Notes under the pieces: generated by a model
Databases searched by the model: none
What the model was told of the DNA's origin: nothing
The model's input: the letters and a program-made list of their open reading frames with translations, nothing else
Position numbers and translations under genes: made by a program
Shown: in pieces, positions 51,655-60,700 of the stretch
Layout of the letters: every line of letters begins with the position of its first letter
Numbering within the stretch: position 1 is the first letter of the stretch
From: VRUE01 sp963716735
GTDB lineage: Bacteria > Actinomycetota > Thermoleophilia > Solirubrobacterales > 70-9
Direction of reading: 5' to 3'
Assembly: GCA_963716735.1 (NCBI GenBank)
Contig: OY970321.1
Span: 1,364,001-1,428,000, forward strand
Length of the DNA: 64,000 nt

Positions 51655-52511
51655 GCAGGATCCGGCGCGGTTGGGCCTTGACGAAAAAAAGCTGGGGGGT
51701 GCTGCGCGAGCACCGCGAGCTGGTCCGCTTCCCGCTCTACGGGGCGGTCGCCACGATCCCGCTCGCCTTCGTGTTCCTCGGACCTGGGCTCTACTTCCTC
51801 GAGAAGGACGTGCTGGGCGGTGCGATCCCGCTGCTGGTGATCGGCGTTTACGTGCTCAGCGTGGTCGGCTTCTACTTCAGCGTCGGCCTCGCGGCCGCCG
51901 CCGACATGATCTTCCGCGGAGAACAGGCAACCGTCAGCGACGGCCTCGCCGTGGCCCGCAGCCGCTTCAGCCAGATCTGCGGCTGGGCGGCGGTCTCGAC
52001 CGCGATCAGCGTGCTGATGGGGGCGCTGGAAAACCAGGGCGGCATCGCCGGGACGTTCGCCGCGCGACTGGTCGGCATGGCCTGGTCGCTCGTCACCTTC
52101 CTCGCCGTGCCCGTGATCGCGATCGAGGGCACCGGCCCGTTCGAGACGTTGAAGCGTTCGGCGCACCTGTTCAAATCGCGTTGGGGTGCGCAGATCACCG
52201 GCAATATCGCGATCGGCGGGGCTATCTTCTTCTTCGGCGTGCTGCCGAGTGCGCTCGTGATCGCCGCGGGCGTCCTCGTCTGGGCCTCGGCCGGCTTCGT
52301 CGGCGCCCTGCTGGTCGTGATCGGCGTGATCGGCCTCGCCATCTCCCTGCTGATCAGCAAAGCGCTGAGCGGGATCTTCGGCGTCGCCCTCTACCGCTAC
52401 ACGCTGGACGGCGAGGCGGTCGGCGGCTTCACGGCCGAGGAGATGGAGTCAGCCGTAAGGAAGAAGCACGGCCGTAACGCGCCACCGACGGCGACGCCCG
52501 GCACGGTCTGA
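51651..52511 (+). CDS. DUF6159 family membrane protein
   Basis: 286 residues, about six hydrophobic segments. MSRIRRGWALTKKSWGVLRE is the family's N-terminus; membrane segments include FPLYGAVATIPLAFVFLGPG, AIPLLVIGVYVLSVVGFYFS, VGALLVVIGVIGLAISLLIS; the loop GTGPFETLKRSAHLFKSRWG is conserved in this family. Unknown function; translationally coupled to the UbiB-like kinase, so the two may act together at the membrane. Confidence 0.8.
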   Translation: MSRIRRGWALTKKSWGVLREHRELVRFPLYGAVATIPLAFVFLGPGLYFLEKDVLGGAIPLLVIGVYVLSVVGFYFSVGLAAAADMIFRGEQATVSDGLAVARSRFSQICGWAAVSTAISVLMGALENQGGIAGTFAARLVGMAWSLVTFLAVPVIAIEGTGPFETLKRSAHLFKSRWGAQITGNIAIGGAIFFFGVLPSALVIAAGVLVWASAGFVGALLVVIGVIGLAISLLISKALSGIFGVALYRYTLDGEAVGGFTAEEMESAVRKKHGRNAPPTATPGTV

Positions 52512-52516
52512 CTCAG

Positions 52517-52562
52517 CGCATCCGACTTCGACCACACCCCAGTGGGGTCAATCTCGGATGCG
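52517..52562. terminator. two-tier hairpin between convergent genes
   Basis: CGCATCCGA pairs with TCGGATGCG (52517-52525 with 52554-52562) and ACCCC with GGGGT inside (52536-52540 with 52544-52548). It spans the 3' ends of both genes, so it can stop or protect both transcripts. No U-run. Confidence 0.55.
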
Positions 52563-53285
52563 GTCGAACAGGCGTGGGTCGTTGGTGCAGATTCCGTTGA
52601 CGCCGGCGGCTACGAGCTTGCTCATGCGTGACAGGTCGTCGACGGTCCAGGCGATCAGCTCGACCTTGGCGAGCTTGGTGATGCGGGCCAGGCGCGGGCT
52701 GACAAGCGGGTGGTAGACCCACATCGCCTCCACCCCCATGCGCGGCAGCTCGCGCGCGGCGAGGCCCGGTAGCCGTTCGCGCATCCAAACCAGGGCGGCC
52801 AGCATCGGTGCCTTCGCCCAGCGCTTCGAGGTCCAGTCCTTGGTCACCTTGGGATAGGTCCAGCCGCGCCGCAGTCGCGGCTCCAGCTCACCGATCCTGG
52901 CAAGGGTCGAGAGCTCCATGGTCGACACCATCGCCCGCTCCAGCAGCCCGTGCTCGCGTACCGCGGCGACGATCTCCTCCTCTCTCCCCGGCAGCTTGAT
53001 GTCGAGGTCGATCTCGACCAGGTCCAGCGGTGGCTTCGTGAAGGCGTCGAGCGCCTGTACCAGGGTCAGCGGCTCGCGCCGCTCGGCGTCGTGCCAGTCG
53101 TGGGCGACGATCAGCGGCGTGCGCTCAGTGGCCGGCAGGCGTGGATGTCCATCCCGCGTCCAGAGAACGTCGAACTCGATCGTGTCGACACCCGCCTCGA
53201 CCGCGGCAGCGAAGCTCTCCGGCGTGTTGCCGGGGGCGATCAGGTCGGCGCCCTTGTGGCCGACCAGGCGGAGGCCGTCAGGCAC
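52548..53285 (-). CDS. glycerophosphodiester phosphodiesterase
   Basis: 245 residues. GHKGADLIAPGNTPESFAAA (GH, E of the GDPD motif), GVDTIEFDVLWTRDG (ExD metal site), LIVAHDWHDAE (catalytic His-Asp), LVEIDLDIKLPG and MVSTMELSTLARIG. A TIM-barrel enzyme that splits glycerophosphodiesters into glycerol-3-phosphate and alcohol. It shares a single base with the prs stop at 53285, consistent with one transcript glmU-prs-gdpD. Confidence 0.88.
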   Translation of the reverse strand: MPDGLRLVGHKGADLIAPGNTPESFAAAVEAGVDTIEFDVLWTRDGHPRLPATERTPLIVAHDWHDAERREPLTLVQALDAFTKPPLDLVEIDLDIKLPGREEEIVAAVREHGLLERAMVSTMELSTLARIGELEPRLRRGWTYPKVTKDWTSKRWAKAPMLAALVWMRERLPGLAARELPRMGVEAMWVYHPLVSPRLARITKLAKVELIAWTVDDLSRMSKLVAAGVNGICTNDPRLFDRIRD

Positions 53286-54310
53286 TAGAAGAGCTGGTTC
53301 TCGCCGGCGAAGATCTCGGAGACCGAGTCGTCGGTGAAGATGCGGCGGATCGAGTCGGCGAAGGTGCCGGCGGTCGAGAGCACGGTGATGTTGTCCGGCG
53401 CGCCGGGGCGCAGCGGGATCGTGTCGGTGACGACGATCCGCTCGATCGACGAGTCGGCCAGCCGCTCGAAGGCGGGGCCGGAGAAGACGCCGTGCGTGGC
53501 GCAGGCGATCACCCGGGCGGCGCCCTCGTCCAGAACCGTCTCTGCGGCCGCGCAGAGCGTGCCCGCGGTGTCGATCATGTCGTCGACGAGGACCGCGGTC
53601 TTGCCCTTGACGTCGCCGACCACGTAGCCGATCTCAGCCACCTGCTGGGCGGGGCGCTCCTTCTCCATCACCGCCCAGTGGGTGCCGATGCGACGGGCGA
53701 AGTTGCGCGCGGTCTTGACCCGGCCGGCGTCGGGGGAGACGATCACCAGCTCCTCGCTCAATTCCTGGTCGGCGAACCACTGGGTCAGCATCGGCATCGC
53801 CGTCATGTGGTCGACCGGGACATGGAAGAAGCCCTGCACCTGCCCCGCGTGCAGGTCCATGGTGAGGACGCGGTCGACGCCGACCCCCTCCAGGCACTTG
53901 GCCATGATGCGGGCGGAGATCGGCTCGCGCGGGGCGGACTTCTTGTCCTGGCGGGCGTAGCCGTACCAGGGCAGCACGGCGATGATGCGGTGGGCGGAGG
54001 CGCCCTGGGCGGCGTCGATCATCGTCAGCAGCTCGACGATGGCGTCGTTCGGGGTCATCTCGCTCTGTTCGTTGGCGCAGGTCGACTGGACGAGGAAGAC
54101 GTCGGCACCGCGGATCGACTCCTCGTAGCGGCAGTAGACCTCGCCGTTGGCGAAGGTCTTCAGCGTCACCTGGCCCAGGTCGAGTTCGAGCTTGCCGGCA
54201 ACCTTGGCCGCCAGCTCCATCGAGCTGCGACCGCCGAAGACCATCATCCGCTTCGAGTAGTCGTGCGGGATGGCCGTAGCCGTCTCGGGGCGCTGCTCGA
54301 TCGTGCTCAC
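53285..54310 (-). CDS. prs: ribose-phosphate pyrophosphokinase
   Basis: 341 residues. VFGGRSSMELAAKVAGKLEL, VQSTCANEQSEMTPNDAIVE, the ATP-site DLHAGQVQGFFHVPVDH, VIVSPDAGRVKTARNFARRI and the PRPP motif TAVLVDDMIDTAGTL. Makes PRPP from ribose-5-phosphate and ATP for nucleotide and amino-acid synthesis. The start overlaps the glmU stop by 4 bp, the conserved glmU-prs pair of bacteria. Confidence 0.96.
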   Translation of the reverse strand: MSTIEQRPETATAIPHDYSKRMMVFGGRSSMELAAKVAGKLELDLGQVTLKTFANGEVYCRYEESIRGADVFLVQSTCANEQSEMTPNDAIVELLTMIDAAQGASAHRIIAVLPWYGYARQDKKSAPREPISARIMAKCLEGVGVDRVLTMDLHAGQVQGFFHVPVDHMTAMPMLTQWFADQELSEELVIVSPDAGRVKTARNFARRIGTHWAVMEKERPAQQVAEIGYVVGDVKGKTAVLVDDMIDTAGTLCAAAETVLDEGAARVIACATHGVFSGPAFERLADSSIERIVVTDTIPLRPGAPDNITVLSTAGTFADSIRRIFTDDSVSEIFAGENQLF

Positions 54311-55698
54311 GAATCCTCCTCACGGGCGCGCGCGGCCTTGCCCTCCGCGTAGCCCTCGATGTTCCTCTGGTCGTTCTGACTCACCGCAAGTGCCCCCTCG
54401 GGGACATCCGTCTTGATCACCGCTCCGGCGCCAGTGTAGGCGGCGTCCCCGACTTGTACCGGGGCGATCAGCATCGTGTCAACGCCGAGCCGCACGTCGG
54501 CGCCGATCGTCGTGCGGTGCTTGCGGAAACCGTCGTAGTTTGCGGTGATCGTTCCGGCGCCCAGATTGCTGCCGGCGCCTACGTCGGCGTCGCCGACGTA
54601 GGCGAGATGAGGGACCTTGGCGCCCGCCCCGATCCGCGAGTTCTTGATCTCGACGAAGGTGCCGGCCTTGGCACCGTCCTCCAGGCGAGCGCCGGGGCGC
54701 AGGTAGGCGAAGGGGCCGACATTGCAGCCGTCGAGGACGTCGCACTCGACCAGGTAGGAGTGCGGGACGTTCACGTTCTCCCCCAGGCTGGTGTCGATCA
54801 GCGTGCTGAGCGGACCGACGACCGAGCCGGCGCCGATCCTGGTCGCGCCGCGCAGGGTGGTGCCGGGCTCGATCCTGGCGTCGGCGACGATCTCGACGCC
54901 GGCGTCGACCCAGGTCGTGCCGGGATCGACGACGGTGACGCCGGCGAGCATGTGGCGCTCGAGGATGCGGCGACGGCCCTCCGTCTCAACCGCGGCCAGC
55001 TCCGCCCTGTTGTTGACGCCCATCGTCACCGCAAAGTCCTCAGCGAGGTGCCCGGCGACGGAATGACCTGCTTGGCGCAGGGCCGAAAAGACGTCGGTCA
55101 GGTAGTACTCGCCTTGCGCATTGTCATTCGACAACCCGGCAAGGGCCGTGGCCAGCGGGGCGGCATCGAAGGCGTAGGTGCCGGCGTTGATCTCGCGGAT
55201 CGACAGATCCTCAGCGCTGGCATCGCCGTCGGCTTTCGCCTCGACCACACGCTCGATCTCACCGTCGGCGTCGCGCACGATGCGGCCGTACGTCCCCGGG
55301 TCATCGAGCTTGATCGTCATCATCGTCGCGGCGGCGTCCGAGGAGGCGTGGGCATCGAGGAAGTCCGAGATGATCGCGGCGGAGATCAGCGGATGATCGC
55401 CGGAAAGGACGAGCACGGTCTCGGCCCCCTCAATCAGCGCCAGCGCGGCGCGCACGGCGCCCCCGGTGCCGTCGGGCTGCGGCTGCACGACGGTCTCGAC
55501 GTCGTCGGGCAGGCCGGCCGAGATGTCGATGCCGGGCGAGACGATCGCCGCGACCCGCCCGGCGCCGGCCTCGCGCGCGGCAAGAATCGGCCAGGCGACC
55601 AGCGGGCGGCCGCAGACGGGATGGAGCATCTTCGGCGTCGACGAGCGCATGCGGGTACCTGCGCCGGCCGCCATGACCAGGACCAGAGGCGAACTCAC
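54307..55698 (-). CDS. glmU: bifunctional UDP-N-acetylglucosamine pyrophosphorylase/glucosamine-1-phosphate N-acetyltransferase
   Basis: 463 residues from the GTG at 55698. N-terminal nucleotidyltransferase: LVMAAGAGTRMRSSTPKMLH (LxxGxGTRMxSxxPKxLH), VLVLSGDHPLIS, DRAEL-type linker near MGVNNRAELAAVE. C-terminal left-handed beta helix with hexapeptide repeats (GAKVPHLAYVGDADVGAGSN, GAGTITANYDGFRKHRTTIG) and the acetyltransferase His-Asn region. Last two steps to UDP-GlcNAc for peptidoglycan. Start supported by TACGAT 6 nt upstream. Confidence 0.96.
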   Translation of the reverse strand: MSSPLVLVMAAGAGTRMRSSTPKMLHPVCGRPLVAWPILAAREAGAGRVAAIVSPGIDISAGLPDDVETVVQPQPDGTGGAVRAALALIEGAETVLVLSGDHPLISAAIISDFLDAHASSDAAATMMTIKLDDPGTYGRIVRDADGEIERVVEAKADGDASAEDLSIREINAGTYAFDAAPLATALAGLSNDNAQGEYYLTDVFSALRQAGHSVAGHLAEDFAVTMGVNNRAELAAVETEGRRRILERHMLAGVTVVDPGTTWVDAGVEIVADARIEPGTTLRGATRIGAGSVVGPLSTLIDTSLGENVNVPHSYLVECDVLDGCNVGPFAYLRPGARLEDGAKAGTFVEIKNSRIGAGAKVPHLAYVGDADVGAGSNLGAGTITANYDGFRKHRTTIGADVRLGVDTMLIAPVQVGDAAYTGAGAVIKTDVPEGALAVSQNDQRNIEGYAEGKAARAREEDS

Positions 55699-55704
55699 TC
55701 GTGA

Positions 55705-55710
55705 ATCGTA
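55705..55710 (-). promoter_or_regulatory. -10 box TACGAT of glmU
   Basis: TANNNT hexamer 6 nt before the GTG at 55698; the long hairpin at 55719 begins 8 bp upstream of it. Confidence 0.5.
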
Positions 55711-55718
55711 GTGGGGAT

Positions 55719-55837
55719 GGGAGAGGATGGGGCATCCCTCCGTTTGCTGGGTTTTCGCCGTCAGCGCTGGCATCTCTCGCTGAGTGCGTGGGGCGAAAAG
55801 AGGACGCCGCGCACTCCGGGATACCCCATCCTCTCCC
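55719..55837. repeat. long hairpin element upstream of glmU (H2-like)
   Basis: A perfect 14-bp outer stem GGGAGAGGATGGGG/CCCCATCCTCTCCC (55719-55732 with 55824-55837), one C-A opposition (G-U on the minus strand), ATCCC/GGGAT, an internal loop, and an inner TTTTCGCC/GGCGAAAA stem. The layout, the single wobble position and the inner TTTTCG resemble the H2 repeats, so it may be a divergent member. Confidence 0.75.
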
Positions 55838-55873
55838 GGCTCAGCCCCAAGGCGGGTGAGCCCGCCGAGTGAC

Positions 55874-55922
55874 CTCAGCTTCTGGCGAGATCCCTACCGC
55901 CCAAGAGGAAGCCGAAGCTGAG
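55874..55922. repeat. hairpin CTCAGCTTC / GAAGCTGAG
   Basis: A 9-bp perfect stem at 55874-55882 with 55914-55922, plus GGCGGG/CCCGCC at 55851-55866 beside it. Lies just after the HdeD-like gene's stop on the minus strand; a weak terminator is possible. Confidence 0.5.
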
Positions 55923-55934
55923 CCCGCCCAAGCG

Positions 55935-56504
55935 TCAGCTACGAGCGAGGTCTTTTCCCAAAAGAGCAACTGAGGTGAGGGTCCAGCCGGCGAAGATGAG
56001 GTCGATGCCTACCAGAAGGCCGATTGCCCAGTCTGCGGAGCTGGGGAACTTGGCCAGGACAAGGATGCCGATCAGGAGGCCGGCGAAGCCGCTGAGGCCG
56101 ACGAGGCCGGCGCCCTGTTGGCCGCGACCGGCAAAGGCGACGGCGATGCGGGTGAGTCCCATGAAGAGGAAGTAGATGCCGAGCACCAGGGTCAGGGTGA
56201 GGGTGCCGTTGTGCGGTTCGACGATCAGCCAGAGGCCGACGATGACCGTGAGGAAGGCCCAGAGGAGCCGCAGGATGACCGACCCGATCGAGTGCGCGGT
56301 GAAAGCGCCGGCGACGAGGAAGGCCCCGGCGATGACCAGGATCCAGCCGATGAAGATCGCGGTGCCGACCGAGGCCACAGCGGGCACGACGATCGCCACG
56401 CAGCCGACGACTATCGCCAGTACGCCCACCGTCATCAGTGCCTTCCAGCTGCGCGCCAGTCCGGCGCGTACTTCCGGGTCCAGCGCGGCTCCGCTCATCT
56501 CCAT
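55935..56504 (-). CDS. HdeD/DUF308 family membrane protein
   Basis: 189 residues, six hydrophobic segments in three repeat pairs, for example VGVLAIVVGCVAIVVPAVAS, IFIGWILVIAGAFLVAGAF and GFAGLLIGILVLAKFPSS. The IxxGxxxxxxG spacing within each pair is typical of the DUF308/HdeD family, linked in enterobacteria to acid resistance; the role here is unknown. Leaderless start (TAGGGT box 6 nt before the ATG). Convergent with nothing; tRNA-Gln lies upstream on the other strand. Confidence 0.85.
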   Translation of the reverse strand: MEMSGAALDPEVRAGLARSWKALMTVGVLAIVVGCVAIVVPAVASVGTAIFIGWILVIAGAFLVAGAFTAHSIGSVILRLLWAFLTVIVGLWLIVEPHNGTLTLTLVLGIYFLFMGLTRIAVAFAGRGQQGAGLVGLSGFAGLLIGILVLAKFPSSADWAIGLLVGIDLIFAGWTLTSVALLGKDLARS

Positions 56505-56510
56505 GAAACG

Positions 56511-56516
56511 ACCCTA
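56511..56516 (-). promoter_or_regulatory. -10 box TAGGGT of the HdeD-like gene
   Basis: TANNNT hexamer 6 nt before the ATG at 56504. Confidence 0.45.
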
Positions 56517-56571
56517 AGACCCTGCCCGGACGGGATCAACCCGGCCATGGACGCTACGCTCGTGACCACGA

Positions 56572-56644
56572 TCCGGGGTGGTGTAGTCGGCTAGCACGTC
56601 TGGTTTTGGTCCAGGAAGCGAGGGTTCGAGTCCTTCCCCCGGAA
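56572..56644 (+). tRNA. tRNA-Gln (TTG)
   Basis: 73 nt. Acceptor TCCGGGG/CCCCGGA with A73, D-arm with AGTCGGCTAGCA, anticodon stem TCTGG/CCAGG around TTTTGGT (anticodon TTG), T-arm GAGGG/CCTTC with TTCGAGT. CCA not encoded. The H5 hairpin starts 8 nt downstream. Confidence 0.93.
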
Positions 56645-56652
56645 CTCGGTCC

Positions 56653-56699
56653 TTCCGGTGTTCGCTATCCGCCCTATATCCGGATAAGGAACACCGGAA
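56653..56699. repeat. hairpin repeat H5, copy A
   Basis: TTCCGGTGTTC/GAACACCGGAA outer stem (11 bp), inner ATCCG/CGGAT. Almost identical to 57608-57654, in the same orientation. It lies between tRNA-Gln and the end of the DUF559 gene. Confidence 0.9.
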
Positions 56700-56702
56700 C
56701 GG

Positions 56703-57632
56703 CTAGGCGACCTCAAGCATGCGTTTGATCCTGGCGACGACGGCAGTCGGTTCGTCCTCCAGCTGACGCCACGTGACTCGTGCGGTGCGATAACCAGCGG
56801 AGACCAAGAGCTGATCACGCCATCGATCTCGCTGAAAGGCAGCGCGAGTTCCATGAGTTTCCTCTCCGTCGGTTTCGATCACCAAGCGTTGTTGCTGCCA
56901 AAGCAAATCGACCTCCAGGCGCTCGCCCTCCACTCGCAGCTTGACGTTGCATCGCGGTCGGGGAAAGCCCACCGCAGCCAAGGCTGGGAACAGTCTGGCC
57001 TCAAGGAGACTCCGCAGGCGGGGTGACGTCTGCTGGCTGCGCCAGTCGATGAGGATCTCGCGCAAATGCGGTGCCCCGCGCCGCCGTCCTCGGGCGAGAA
57101 CCCGATCTATGGCAGCAACGTCGAGCTGACGCAATACGGCTGCCTGCTCAACCATGCGTCGAAGCGACTGCAGCCCCAGATTTCCGGCTAGGTCGACGAG
57201 GGTGCGAGCGACGTTCGTGGACGGTATTCCATCATTGACGGTCGTTTCATCTGGACTGAGAGATAACGCGCGGTGCCAGCGAATGCCGTCGATCTTCCGT
57301 CCCTTCTGATTCGCCCCGACTACATGAACAAGTACAGGCCTTGCACTCCAGAGGCCCAAAAGCTCCGCCGCACTGCCATGCGAAACGATCGTGCCATCGC
57401 CGCAGGCAAGCACCGCGGCCAGCATCCACCCATTGCGACCGATGGCTCCATGTCCGACCGCGTAGGCCTCACGAAACACCCGATACAGGCGCCCTGAGCC
57501 CACACGATGGTCGATCATGTCGTCGGTCAAGCCGAGCTTCCGGAGCTGTTGACGGGAAACGACGCCATGCTGGCGCTCCGCCAGAGCAGCGATCGCCCGA
57601 TCGTCCCTTCCGGTGTTCGCTATCCGCCGCAT
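56703..57632 (-). CDS. DUF559 protein with AbiEi-type antitoxin N-terminal domain
   Basis: 309 residues from the ATG at 57632, which lies in the H5 hairpin copy B; a later start is possible. N-terminal winged-helix of the AbiEi antitoxin type (IAALAERQHGVVSRQQLRKL, then VGSGRLYRVFREAYAVGH), middle helical part (RTLVDLAGNLGLQSLRRMVE) and a C-terminal DUF559/Vsr-like endonuclease-fold domain (VDLLWQQQRLVIETDGEETH, FQRDRWRDQLLVSAGYRTAR). These solitary genes are common in actinobacteria. No toxin gene (AbiEii) adjoins it, so a toxin-antitoxin role is doubtful here. Flanked by H5 hairpins on both sides and next to tRNA-Gln. Confidence 0.8.
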   Translation of the reverse strand: MRRIANTGRDDRAIAALAERQHGVVSRQQLRKLGLTDDMIDHRVGSGRLYRVFREAYAVGHGAIGRNGWMLAAVLACGDGTIVSHGSAAELLGLWSARPVLVHVVGANQKGRKIDGIRWHRALSLSPDETTVNDGIPSTNVARTLVDLAGNLGLQSLRRMVEQAAVLRQLDVAAIDRVLARGRRRGAPHLREILIDWRSQQTSPRLRSLLEARLFPALAAVGFPRPRCNVKLRVEGERLEVDLLWQQQRLVIETDGEETHGTRAAFQRDRWRDQLLVSAGYRTARVTWRQLEDEPTAVVARIKRMLEVA

Positions 57633-57654
57633 ATCCGGACAAGGAACACCGGAA
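57608..57654. repeat. hairpin repeat H5, copy B
   Basis: Same 11-bp stem TTCCGGTGTTC/GAACACCGGAA and inner stem as copy A, differing at only a few loop positions. It overlaps the likely start codon of the DUF559 gene on the minus strand. Confidence 0.9.
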
Positions 57655-57712
57655 GCAAGTTCGCCCCCCCGGGGCGTTGATTGGCCGGGTTTTGCGGCTG
57701 GCGCCCGGGGTG

Positions 57713-60700
57713 CTAGCTGACCGGCTCGCGCTCGGGGGGGATCTGGCCGCCTCGCTCGGTGCCGGCGATCAGTTCGTCCGGGGCCTTGTCCTCGGGGATG
57801 AAGCCGGACTTCATGCCGAAGTAGACGGCCTGGGGATGGTGGGCGACTATCGCCACCGTCGACTGCTCGGGCATCACCGCGTAGCCGTCGGAGAGGGTCA
57901 TGCCGATCTGCTCGAGGTCGAGCAGGCGCCAGACCTTCTCGTGCTCTGACTGGTCCGGGCAAGCCGGGTAGCCCCAGGAGTAGCGGCGGCCCTGGTCGGA
58001 GTCGATGCCGAGCCCGCGGCGCACCTGAGAGTGCAGCCACTCGGCCAGGCCCTCCGCCGACTGCACGCCGAGGCCGTGAACGAAGAGCTGTTCGGCGAAC
58101 TCGCCTTCGCCCTCCAGCCGCTCGATCAGCTCGGTCACCTCCGGCCCGACGGTGACGCCCTGCAGCGCGACCACGTCGCGTTCGCCGCTGTCCAGGGGGC
58201 GGTAGAAATCGGCGAGGCAGATCCGGTCGTGCTTGGGCTGGCGCGGGAAGACGAGCCGCTCCAGCTCGCGCTCGGGGTCCTCGGGGTCGAAGACGATCAG
58301 CTCGTTGCCCTCCGAGTTGCAGGGGAAGTAACCGAGTCGCGCTCGTGGGTGGAGGTAGTCCTGCTCGCGCCACATCCGCTCCAGGCGTGGCGCGAAGCCC
58401 TCCTCCTCCCCATCGCCCTCGACCAGTTCGCGCCAGGCCTCGCCCTTGACGCCTTTGCCGCCCCAGTGCAGCTTGAAGAGCACGTGGCGGTCGAGGTAGG
58501 GGTAGACCTCGTCGAGGTCGATCTCGACCTCTTGCGCGCCCTGGAAGGGCGACTCGGGGATCGGGTTGTCGGTAACGGCGGCGGAGCGCACGCCGGCGTC
58601 GGTGGTCGGCGGCGAGTCGTCGACCACCACGGGCTTCTCGCGCAGTGTCTTCGCCTCTGCGCGGATCCGCTCGACCAGGGCCTCGCGCGCGGCCTCGTCG
58701 ACCAGCGCGTCCATCGTGTCGAGCCCCTGGAATGCGTCCTTGCAGTAGAAGACTCCCGGCTCGTAGACATCGTCGGACTCTTTGCCGTGCGGGTAGAGCG
58801 TGCGGCGGCCGAAGTCGCGGTTGATCGCGGCGCCGCCGATCAGCACCGGGAACTCGAGACCGCGCTGGTGCAGCTCCTGGATGCAGATCGGCATCTGCTT
58901 CGAGGTCGAGACGAGCAGCGCGGAGAGGCCGATCGCGTCGGCCTCGTTCTCGACCGCGGCCTCGATGATCGTCTCGACCGGGACCTGCTTGCCGAGGTCG
59001 ACCACGGTGTAGCCGTTGTTGGTGAGGATCGTGTTGACCAGCGACTTGCCGATGTCATGCACGTCGCCGAAGACAGTCGCGATCACGACCTTGCCCTTGG
59101 TGTGACCGTCGATCCGGTCGAGGTAGTTCTCGAGCCGCGCCACGGCACGCTTCATCACTTCGGCCGACTGCAGGACGAAGGGCAGAATCAGTTCGCCGGC
59201 GCCGAATTTGTCGCCGACCTCCTTCATCGCCGGCAGCAGCACCTCGTTCAGCGTCGGGACGGCGCCGATCTTCTCGTTGGAGCGGTCGATCCACTCCTCG
59301 ACCCCGTCCTTCTTGCGACGCAGGATGTGCCAGTGCAGGGCCTCCTCGGGCTCCATCCCCTCGGTCGGGTCGCCGACCTCCTCGGCGGCCTCCTCGCCCT
59401 TCGACTCGAAGTGGCCGATGAAGCGCTCTAGCGCGTCCTCGCGCCGGTTGAAGACGAGGTCATCCGTCAGCTCGCGCTCGGAGTCGGAGATCTCCGAGTA
59501 CGGAGTGATGTGGTTCGGGTTGACCATCGCCAGGTCGAGCCCGGCCTCGACGCAGTGGTGGAGGAAGACCGAGTTGAGCACGGCGCGGGCCGGCTGGCCG
59601 ACGCCGAAGGAGACATTGGAGACGCCGAGCGAGGTCTTGACGCCCGGGATCTCGGCCTTGATCCGCCGGATCCCCTCGATCGTCTCGACCGCCGAGGGCT
59701 TCCACTCGTCGTCGCCGGTGGTCAGGGTGAAGGTGAGCGCATCGAAGATCAGGGCCTCGGCGTCGAGGCCGTGCTTCTCGCAGACCAGGTCGCGGATCCG
59801 CTTGGCGATCTCGACCTTGCGCTCGGCCGTCTTCGCCATTCCGATCTCGTCGATGGTCAGCGCGATCAGCGCGGCGCCGTGCGCCTTTGCCAGCGGGGCG
59901 ACGACGTTCGCCTTGTCCTCCCCCGCCTCGAGGTTGATCGAGTTGACGATCGCCCGCCCTGGGATCTTCTCCAGGGCGGCCGCAATGACGTTGGGCTCGG
60001 TCGAGTCGACCTGGATCGGCGCCGGCTGGGTCAGCGAGATCCGCTCGGCCACAGCCACCATCTGCTCGTCCTCGTCGGCGCGCTCGGTCAGCGCCACGCA
60101 GATGTCGAGCACGTGGGCGCCGCCTTCGACCTGGTCCTCGGCGACCTGGACGAGGCCGTCGTAGTCGTCGGCCAGCAGTAGCTCCTTGGCTTTTTTCGAG
60201 CCCTGCGAGTTGACCCGCTCGCCGACCAGGGTCGGGCGCGGCTCCTGGACCAGGGGAGTCGAGGTCATCATCGAGGAGACCTCGATCGGCCCCGGCGCTG
60301 GGCGCTCGCCCGGCACGCGGCCGTCGACCCGCTCGCGGATCGCGGCGATGTGCTCGGGGGTCGTGCCACAGCAACCACCGACGATCCCCACCGAGTAGCG
60401 CTCGACGAACTCGCCCAGCGTCGCCGCCAGCGGCTCGGGCTGTTCGGGAAAGATCGTCTCGCCGTCGGGTCCCTGCAGAGGCAGGCCCGCGTTGGGGATG
60501 CAGTGGACCGGCAGCGGGCTGTGCTCGCCGAGGAAGCGGATCGCCTCGCGCATGTCCTCGGGGCCGGTCGAGCAGTTGAGCCCGATCACGTCGACGTCGA
60601 GCGCGGTCAGCGTCGTCAGCACCGCCTGGATGTCGGTGCCGAGCAGCATCTTGCCCCCCTGCGGCAGCAAGGAGACGCTGCACTGGATCGGCAGCGTGCG

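Noticed and set aside
56703..58373. Long minus-strand frame extending the DUF559 gene upstream into the metH end
   Set aside because: The upstream half is antisense-type Arg/Pro-rich text overlapping metH; similarity starts only at the ATG in the H5 hairpin.
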